A stretch of DNA of 64,000 bases. It comes from Ochromonas danica. Lineage: Eukaryota > Sar > Chrysophyceae > Chromulinales > Chromulinaceae. How positions within the stretch are numbered: the first letter of the stretch is position 1; every line of letters begins with the position of its first letter. The stretch spans positions 208,934 through 272,933 of the forward strand of contig VKHL01000021.1 in NCBI GenBank assembly GCA_015146655.1. The letters are read 5' to 3'. Shown in pieces: positions 53,116-64,000 of the stretch. A program made the translations under genes and the position numbers. The notes beneath the pieces are model-generated. The model was not told where the DNA came from, made no database searches, and worked only from the letters and a program-made list of their open reading frames with translations.

Positions 53116-56057
53116 GACTGAGGCTTGAAGGATATGAACACACAGCCATTAGCTGCTCGTTCAGCTGCTTTAAGAAGATCAGCCTCATCTTCGATAGCAT
53201 TCCATTCTGAACCTATCGAGAGGAATGAAGGTTGAGTGATGGGTCATATAGAAAAGGTTGAGAGGGAGGAAAGTGAAAGTGATGCACTTACTGAGTTTTA
53301 CTTGTTCCTGTCCTTTCATCATCGGCAAGGAGATTTTCTGATCTCTCTTGGCCATAGCCCATTTGTTGCGAATCTTCTTAGCCACGAGATGACGAAGTGG
53401 TATCAACGAATCTTGAGTCAACACCACCATTGCACTATCAGGTGGTAAAGAGGCATAGAGTTCATCGAGGCTTCTGTCCAACTCTAAGATTGACAACGAT
53501 CCACCATCTGCAGCTAATTTACGTCTTTTCACGTAAGGCTCATCCACCCCACTCTCCAATAAAGATGAAGGTGTTCGATTATAAAGTTGTAGATCACACC
53601 AAACAACCCGTTGTAATTGCTCCAAACCAGGTTCACTATTCTTTACCTCCTCATTCTTGAGCTTGACTGTTTTCATCATTTCTTCCCAGCTGTGATAAGA
53701 GCAGTTTGAACATGACAGAGAAGATGAACGAGATTTATGGTCCATAGAAGGGTTCTCTAATGCAAACTTTGCTTGACTGTCAGCACGATAACCAAAGCCA
53801 TCTGCTTCCCATAATGGCAGAGGAGCAGGAAGACAACAACTATGAACCTCAAACTGCAAACAAGAAGAATGTTCTTTACATGATTGCCAACAATGTTCAT
53901 GTAAAGGATATCGTGGTTGTTGATAATCTCTTTCTCCCAATTGCCATGAGAGTTGTTGATGTTCTTTCGCATTGTCATGATTGTTACTACCAGAGACATC
54001 ACCATTGCTTGAAGAGATCACCATCAACTCGTTGGCTTTTACCAGAGCTAACTCTAATGCTGCTAATGCATCTTGTGCGCTATCATGACCATTCTCTGAG
54101 TCTTGTATCTCTCTTCCAAGTATATCCTTCGATAGTTTCTTCAAGGCATATTTATAAGGCAAGCCATTGTGATGAGGATAGAGTGCTGCCACATCAATAA
54201 CATGATCATGGACAATTTGTAAGATTTTCAGATCAGCATCTAAAGAGTGACCTACTAGAATAGTCTCCTTGCTGATAATCAATCGAAGCATTTCTTGGAC
54301 ATCGCGGAGAGTTGTGCTAATCTTATCTAATGCTTCTTCTGTCACGCCTGAGAATTCAGTGTGATAGTCAATAATCTCTCGATCAGGCTTTACTAAAGTA
54401 TCCAAGAGTACACCATAAACAGGATGTACTACCGTAATACGGGTAAGCTCTAATCCATTCTTAGTGGAGCACATCTCACAATCAAGTGCAGCAATTTTGA
54501 GAGGAAGAGAGAGTTCAGATAGACGAGAGAAGAAATGAACAAAAGCTTGCTGACAGAGTTTGGTATGAATAGCTGCTAGAATATCTCCATTGTCTTCCTC
54601 ATCCAGTTCCTCTCCATCCTCCAGTTCTATCTTGTTGGCAGCAGAGTGTTGCTGTGTCTGTTGGTCATGAAACCAGCCCTTGCGAGAAGTCACCCAGCAA
54701 CGAGTGTGTTCTCCATCTATCATATATCCCATTAACTGCATTAGTTGTCGACTGAGCACAAGCTCCTCCAATCGATAGAAAGGAATAGTTTGATAACGTT
54801 GCATCACATCGTGTAGAATGGTTTCTGTTGTTGATTTGATCAACTCCTCCAGATCAACCTTTTGGTCAACACCATCTATGAGCTTGGACTGAGAAGTGTC
54901 ATCTTTCACTGAAGCGCCAACAACTCCATTGCCATTATTCCCTACTACACGTACAGATTTACCGTTTGTCTCGCTCTTTGCAATAGAGAGAGAAGGTACT
55001 GGATGAAGCATATTCAACGGAATCATGTTCTCCACTCTATCAACTATCTCCTCTCTCTCAAAGAGAGAGACATCGCCTCGATCCCAAATCAGCACGACTT
55101 GGTCAGTGGAGGGTATGACAGAGAAGAAGCCATTCTCCGCGATATCATGAGAGATGTACCACCCACAGACCTTCTTGTCTCCTTTTTCCACATTGGATAG
55201 AGAGCTAAAGCGAGGTTCCATGGAAGTGTGACTCTCTTTCAAGGCTTCCATGGTGGTCTCAATTATGCAATCGATCTCTGTCCAGACAGTCTTGTCTGGA
55301 ATCAAAGTGAGGCGACCACCACTATCTTTCTATAACATATGCATTCACTCAATACAGGGAAGAGGAAAGGTGTGACGAGGAAAGGGGTGTGACTAACCCG
55401 TACAGTGACAAGGAAGCGATGCAAAAGGTCTACAAGGCTGTGGCTGTGGAGATCCGCTTTTCCCCTTGGAATTAGAGGCCAGAGTAAGAACGAATTGAGC
55501 GGTTTGACATCGTTGTAGAACCACTCCTCATTGTAAGGGTTGCTTCTCTGTACGAGCAGGGAAGGCATGGAAGATGCCGTGCAGAGGAAGTGCCGCCGAC
55601 TGCCTCCTGCTGGCTGCTCTTCTTGCTGTGCGAGGTGAGCCTTCAACTCACTATGGTCCAGACCACTCACTGCAATGAGGTAGAGATGGTTGACCTTTCT
55701 CGCACTTGCTAAAGCGGCAGACTTCTTGCCAGACAGCAAGGAGGTGATGATTTCGCTCAGCAGATCTGCCTCCATACGACTATGAGAGATCCAATAGTTA
55801 AAGTCAAGGGGAAGAGATCCTTGATGTGGATAGACATTTCGCTGAATAGTCCAGTCATCAGGCAAACGTGTAGGATTGGTCAAAGTTCGCACTGATCTCT
55901 TCATTAATCTAAACATGAAGAACTGCCACGACTCCTCTCTGTTGATGGTCATCAACACAATGGAATCCATGGAATCCATCGTGTACTTCAGGGAGAGCGA
56001 AAGCTCATGACTCCACTCTGAGCCACATCTGTTAGGAGGCGATAGTGTCTCCCACAT
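53070..56057 (-). CDS. DEDDh RNA exonuclease, REXO-type
   Basis: Exons 55398-56057, 53292-55329 and 53070-53212 (phases 0 and 1) encode about 946 aa from the ATG at 56057 (MWETLSPPNRCG). The frame is open 32 codons further without an ATG, so an upstream exon is possible. The exonuclease core has ALDCEMC (D503, E505), VGHSLDADLKIL (D584), DVAALYPH and HDSAQDALAALEL (H635, D640): a full DEDDh set of the REX1/REXO1/REXO5 group, which trims structured RNA 3' ends. N-terminal ~480 residues hold an uncertain RNA-binding part. The C-terminal part has a Cys/His-rich stretch (CWQSCKEHSSCLQF) and an RRM-like end. The last 15 or so codons lie in the phospholipase duplication. Confidence 0.8.
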
Positions 56058-56107
56058 GACGAAGAGAGGAGATCTCACTCTACTGCATCCAAGACTGCAT
56101 CCCTTCA

Positions 56108-56230
56108 GCAGAAGTGTCACCCTGTAGAGCAGTCCATCACTTGGTTTCCCCACTCACCCAACAGAAGTGTCACCCTGCAGAGCAGTCCATTCACTCACCC
56201 AACAGAAGTGCCACCCTGCAGTGCCACTAT
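56108..56230 (+). repeat. Short tandem repeat at a divergent promoter
   Basis: CAGAAGTG(T/C)CACCCTG recurs at 56108, 56162 and 56203, with CAGAGCAGTCCAT following the second copy and a near-match after the first. It sits just upstream of the exonuclease start and before the ABC transporter. Confidence 0.7.
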
Positions 56231-56250
56231 TACCACGCAACACAATAATA
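56227..56250 (-). promoter_or_regulatory. TTGTGTTGCGTGGTAATA motif
   Basis: On the minus strand this reads TATTATTGTGTTGCGTGGTA, between the exonuclease (minus) and ABC transporter (plus) starts. Its 17-bp core ACGCAACACAATAATAT (plus) is found again at 63371-63387 upstream of the histone chaperone. Confidence 0.4.
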
Positions 56251-56414
56251 TCCTCCCCCAACAATCCCTCTGAAACAAGTCCAGAAGTGCATGAAATGAA
56301 GAATCCTGTGCTTGTAGTCGTCACGAATGGCGAGCATGTGGAGTACGACCATGTGTTTCTATTCTCCTAGGAGGTATTGTGTTGTCACAATTTAATTCCT
56401 TGTACCATAACAAG

Positions 56415-60673
<4,259 letters not shown>

Positions 60674-60989
60674 CACAGCGTTGTCAAGGACAGAGAAGAC
60701 TGCTGTTTACATTTTGTTTTCTTGTGTTCATGTATTCGTGGTAGGTAGTTATAAAGTAATAGTTCTTATTAGTAATAGTAATAGTCATTCGTAACAATAA
60801 GAGGGAATGCTTTACAACAATGTTATCTCACTCATAGTTGAACAGTAATTCCATCCACCATTCCATCCAAAATTCCATCCAACGTATTTCCATGGAAGAA
60901 CTGTTCACTCCATGGAATGGCCTGTCTGTTGTTCCATTCACAGTTCTTGTTTGACAAGTCTATTGCAGACCATTGAGAGGTATTGTGGT
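60674..60989. other. Intergenic, ATTCCATCC repeats
   Basis: The 3' flank of the ABC gene and promoter of the phosphatase. ATTCCATCC recurs three times at 60849-60880 with further CCATGG and GGAATGG near 60891-60935. No gene recognised apart from the open upstream frame of the phosphatase. Confidence 0.5.
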
Positions 60990-61868
60990 ATGGAAACTTC
61001 CAATGAACCATCACAAATCCTAAGCTATTTATTTCTTGGTGGGAGAGCTACTGCCAAGTCTAAATCTCTTCTCCTTCATCATAATATCAAGTATATCTTA
61101 AACTGTACACCCAATCGCACAGCTGATCCAGAGACTGGCTGTCCAAACTTCTTCGAGAAGGACTCAACTTTCAAATATCAACGAATCCCTATCTTTGACA
61201 ATCGTGCTGAAGAGATTCTAAACTATATGGAATTAGCTTATCTCTTCATTGAAGAAGGTAGACATTATGGTAATGTCTTAGTCCATTGTCATAAAGGAAT
61301 CTCACGATCTGCTTCATTTGTCATGGGATATCTCATGAAGAAGAATGACTTCACATGGGAAGAAGCATTGTCTTTCCTTCAAATGAGTCGTCCTATCGTC
61401 CAACCCAATGAGTCTTTTCTCCATCAACTCAAACAATATCATCCCAATAGAGGCATGGCGCAAGAAGGTCACAGTCAGAGACTAGATGAGGTTGTGGCAG
61501 GTCCTCAGCGATCTGCAAGAGCTAGTAGTGGAGAGCCGACAGCCAAACGTCCTCGTGTGGAGGAGACACTTGTCGCACCCTCCACACAAAAACAACAACC
61601 AGCAGCCAACCATCATGATGAGCATGATGAGCATGATGATGATGGTAGTAGTAGTGGTGGTAATGATAATGTTATTACCGTCAACAATAGTGGTGGTGAC
61701 GGTGATGAAGAGCAACTACTGCCATCGACATCACCAACTCCATTAGAGACGTTGCCAACAGGAGCATCTGAGTCGTCAATAATGGTGAGCAATAGACTAA
61801 TGCCCGATGAAGAAGGAGAAGAAGGAGAACAACAAGCAAAGCAGTCTGTCAAGGGGGAGATCCGATAG
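60990..61868 (+). CDS. Dual-specificity protein phosphatase
   Basis: Intronless, 292 aa from the ATG at 60990 (METSNEPSQIL). An earlier in-frame Met at 60912 is less likely because it adds only an unpatterned leader. The DUSP domain fills residues 1-160: ILSYLFLGGRATAKS, IKYILNCTP, the substrate-side Asp in PIFDNRAEEIL, and the signature VLVHCHKGISRS with catalytic C100 and the Arg of the HCx5R loop. It would remove phosphate from Tyr and Ser/Thr, as in MAPK phosphatases or atypical DUSPs. The C-terminal ~130 residues are low-complexity (His/Asp/Gly/Asn) with a possible nuclear localisation stretch TAKRPRVE. Confidence 0.85.
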   Translation: METSNEPSQILSYLFLGGRATAKSKSLLLHHNIKYILNCTPNRTADPETGCPNFFEKDSTFKYQRIPIFDNRAEEILNYMELAYLFIEEGRHYGNVLVHCHKGISRSASFVMGYLMKKNDFTWEEALSFLQMSRPIVQPNESFLHQLKQYHPNRGMAQEGHSQRLDEVVAGPQRSARASSGEPTAKRPRVEETLVAPSTQKQQPAANHHDEHDEHDDDGSSSGGNDNVITVNNSGGDGDEEQLLPSTSPTPLETLPTGASESSIMVSNRLMPDEEGEEGEQQAKQSVKGEIR

Positions 61869-61952
61869 TCCATCTCTCATAAGAGAGAGAGAGAGAGAGA
61901 TGATGATGGAAAGGTAATAGATAATTATTAAGTCAACGCATACTGTATATCT

Positions 61953-63314
61953 CTAAGGCTTTTCTTCTTTTGGTGACGTCATCAAATCAATCACTTCTTT
62001 TGGCTCAGCTTTGACTGCTCGCATGAAGAAGTCAATCTTGGCTTTCTTCACTTCCACTTTAGGCTCTGACTTAGTGATGACGTCTTTCACGGAGCGCTTC
62101 TTTGTTTGAGGTTTGTCGCCTTTCTTGACAACAGCAGCAGCTGCAGCAACAGGTTTCTTAATCACCACTTCCTCTACAGAACTATCATCTCCCTCAGCCA
62201 CACCATTCTCACCATCCAATACAACCACTTGTGTCTTGGAAGATCCAGACGTCTCTTGGACTGGCTCTCCTTCTTCATCTTCATCGTCACTACTCTCACT
62301 TTCACTTTCTGGTTCGCCAGGATCGTAATCCTCATCATCTTCATCATCATCGTCATCATCTTCATCGCCCAGTCGATCTGTGCCAGAGTTTGCTACAGCT
62401 GCAGCCTTATTGCGATTGCGTACTTCTAAATATGCTTTCACATATCCTTGCAAGCTTGGCAACTCCTCACGATCAATATTGACAAACTCATGTACCTTGT
62501 CATCGGCCATCTCCACCTTGAGGTCAACATAGCGGGTATTCCCTGAACCACCTCCTCTACCAGCTGTGATGGAGGCGATACTATCCACTGGCAAGAAGAC
62601 TAATGGCTTAAGAAAGATAATTCCACCTAACATCGGATAGATTGCACCTTCTTGTGTACCTCGATGACAACGTACAAATGGTTTTTGTTGTAAAATACTG
62701 CAAAACAGTTTGGGATTGGGACGATCGATTGCGACTTGTCCCAATGACCGAAAGGCATGCGATACTATATTTGACTCAATACCTACCTCTTCCACACCTT
62801 GCTTATCAACCATAGTCCGTTGAATGGTCCGTGACAGGTTGACCACCAAGCGTTGGAGCTCTTTGCCTCCAAACATAATCCCTTCCTTCAAGACCACCAC
62901 AAAGACATCTTCTCCTTCTTTCTTGGACGAAGTAATACTTGGTAATAAGGCCATATAGGCTAGATTGTCTCCTAAGATAATAGCCGAGCCTTGCTTTCCC
63001 TCTAGTGTTAGACGATCTCCATAGAACTTCGTCTTGAATCTTCCTCTGGGATCGAGTAACTGCAAGTCATCTACTTGAAGATGAATATCACCCCAGTCAT
63101 TCGCTTCATCCAATTGAATGGTTTTTTTGTTTTCTTCTGTGATCTTGCTGGTCAGCAGGGAGAGGGTTTTGGTGAGGAAGTCTTTCGCTCTGTGGAGGTT
63201 GTCCAGCCCAGTGGTGACCTGGGAAGAACTAGTAGATTCCTGTGAAGTAGTGAATGACGTGAGGAAGTGCTCTAGAAAGGTCGTAACATTGTTCTCAGTT
63301 ATTGATGACTCCAT
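61953..63314 (-). CDS. Rtt106/SSRP1-type histone chaperone
   Basis: Intronless, 453 aa. An N-terminal helical part (1-75) is followed by two PH-like domains: about 85-190 (FKTKFYGDRLTLEGKQGSA, VVVLKEGIMFGGKEL) and 200-300 (VRCHRGTQEGAIYPMLGG, FLPVDSIASITAGR, VDLKVEMADDK). This tandem-PH layout belongs to the Rtt106 and SSRP1/Pob3 middle-domain family, which bind H3-H4 histones. Length, acidic C-terminal tract (about 320-350) and no HMG box favour an Rtt106-like chaperone over SSRP1. The tail has a SUMO-interaction-like VIDLMTSP, and AKIDFFMRAV, which only partly matches a PCNA-binding box. Function inferred. Confidence 0.65.
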   Translation of the reverse strand: MESSITENNVTTFLEHFLTSFTTSQESTSSSQVTTGLDNLHRAKDFLTKTLSLLTSKITEENKKTIQLDEANDWGDIHLQVDDLQLLDPRGRFKTKFYGDRLTLEGKQGSAIILGDNLAYMALLPSITSSKKEGEDVFVVVLKEGIMFGGKELQRLVVNLSRTIQRTMVDKQGVEEVGIESNIVSHAFRSLGQVAIDRPNPKLFCSILQQKPFVRCHRGTQEGAIYPMLGGIIFLKPLVFLPVDSIASITAGRGGGSGNTRYVDLKVEMADDKVHEFVNIDREELPSLQGYVKAYLEVRNRNKAAAVANSGTDRLGDEDDDDDDEDDEDYDPGEPESESESSDDEDEEGEPVQETSGSSKTQVVVLDGENGVAEGDDSSVEEVVIKKPVAAAAAVVKKGDKPQTKKRSVKDVITKSEPKVEVKKAKIDFFMRAVKAEPKEVIDLMTSPKEEKP

Positions 63315-64000
63315 GCAGACAATTTGATTTCTTTTGAATTTGTTTGGTGTGGGGTGGACAGATGGACCGCACGCAACACAATAATATATCGACTGTGCTT
63401 ATGCAGGTCTTGTTAATAGCTGTACTCAAAAGTATGAGATTCTTCCACCCAAATAATGGTCATTTAAAAGGTTGAACGTTGATTAATCCTAATTACCTGT
63501 ATTGAGATGAGCAGTAGCATTAGATAGTTATTCGATAGTATTATTGTTAGTTTGCGTGTGGTGGATTGGTGACAAACATCATAGCTCATAAAGTGGTCTC
63601 CATCACAATCAAAGGTTATCGTACCTGCGTAAGTCTGCAATACAATAACAACGGCGGTGCAGTTGTTGCTGTAGCCAGCAGTTTTATGCGTTGGCAGTTT
63701 CTGTACAGAGTGTGGGGTGCAGCGGTGGTGTTCTAAGCTCAGACATTCCTAGCAACTCAGCAGCGCATTGTCAGACAGATCTCGTCCTTTGGTTGCTTCA
63801 AGAGGCCTTTGGCCTTTTATTGTTACGATGTGTGGTTTTTTGTAATGGTTTCGCAACTTTATGTTACATTATAGTTTTCTTCTTCTCTGTAGCAGGAAGT
63901 TACACTGGATTTGTTTTCCACACCGGGCCACCCAAAACCGACCGATCTACCACAGTCACCCCGCGCAACCCCACTCCACACCGCCCCACACCGACCCACA
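63315..64000. other. Upstream intergenic region and window end
   Basis: Promoter of the histone chaperone, with the ACGCAACACAATAATAT string at 63371-63387 and TTTGCGTGTGG near 63551. From about 63920 to the end the sequence turns C-rich (CCCCGCGCAACCCC and ACCGCCCCACACCG), unlike the rest of the window. No gene supported. Confidence 0.45.

Noticed and set aside
56108-56230. Possible CRISPR-like or attachment-site repeats
   Set aside because: Only three imperfect units with unequal spacing (54 and 41 bp) in a eukaryotic promoter; a simple local duplication explains it.

Overview
This is nuclear DNA from a eukaryote with compact genes. Introns are short (about 40-120 bp, one near 260 bp) with GT...AG ends, and intergenic gaps are often 100-500 bp. 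Genes are frequently arranged head-to-head or tail-to-tail. Two proteins (6402-7789 and 17968-18645) begin with a signal peptide ending in Ala-Phe followed by a Ser/His-rich stretch. That is the signature of plastid import in algae with a red secondary plastid. The window also carries basal-body and flagellar genes (SAS-6-like, ARMC2-like), a LOV/PAS protein and a hybrid histidine kinase. Together these suggest a flagellated photosynthetic stramenopile; the species cannot be told from the sequence.

Layout. 0-13 kb: a secreted glycosidase-like protein, an ARMC2-like armadillo protein, a plastid-targeted EF-hand-like protein, two unrecognised small multi-exon genes, RNase H2 subunit B, a prolyl 4-hydroxylase and a small orphan. 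13.5-14.4 kb: a decayed cyclophilin gene. 14.8-25.5 kb: a PC-esterase/TBL-like protein, a TLC-domain membrane protein, a second EF-hand-like plastid protein, a tandem LOV-like/PAS protein and a PhoD-like phosphatase. 25.7-33.1 kb: SAS-6-like, two coiled-coil proteins, syntaxin-5 and a kelch protein. 33.4-48.8 kb: hybrid histidine kinase, SLC38-type amino-acid transporter, LSM5, a possible small gene overlapping an RCC1-like gene, CLN5, an RGS-AGC kinase, NR2C2AP and exosome RRP45. 49-53 kb: a recent tandem duplication of a phospholipase B-like gene, whose right edge lies inside the last exon of a REXO-type exonuclease. 56.4-63.3 kb: an ABCC transporter, a dual-specificity phosphatase and an Rtt106/SSRP1-type histone chaperone.

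There is no operon logic, but some themes recur. RNA and chromatin processing is represented by LSM5, RRP45, REXO, RNASEH2B and the histone chaperone. Lysosome/ER/Golgi function is represented by two PLBD copies, CLN5, STX5, P4H and TLC. Signalling is represented by the histidine kinase, LOV/PAS protein, RGS-kinase and DUSP. The most striking signals are the PLBD pair, which is identical except for one diverged ~180-bp island beside the catalytic cysteine, and a GCGTGGGAG-like motif that recurs in many of the divergent promoters.

All exon joins were inferred by eye from GT/AG sites and reading-frame phase. Protein identities come from motif and sequence recognition, not database searches.
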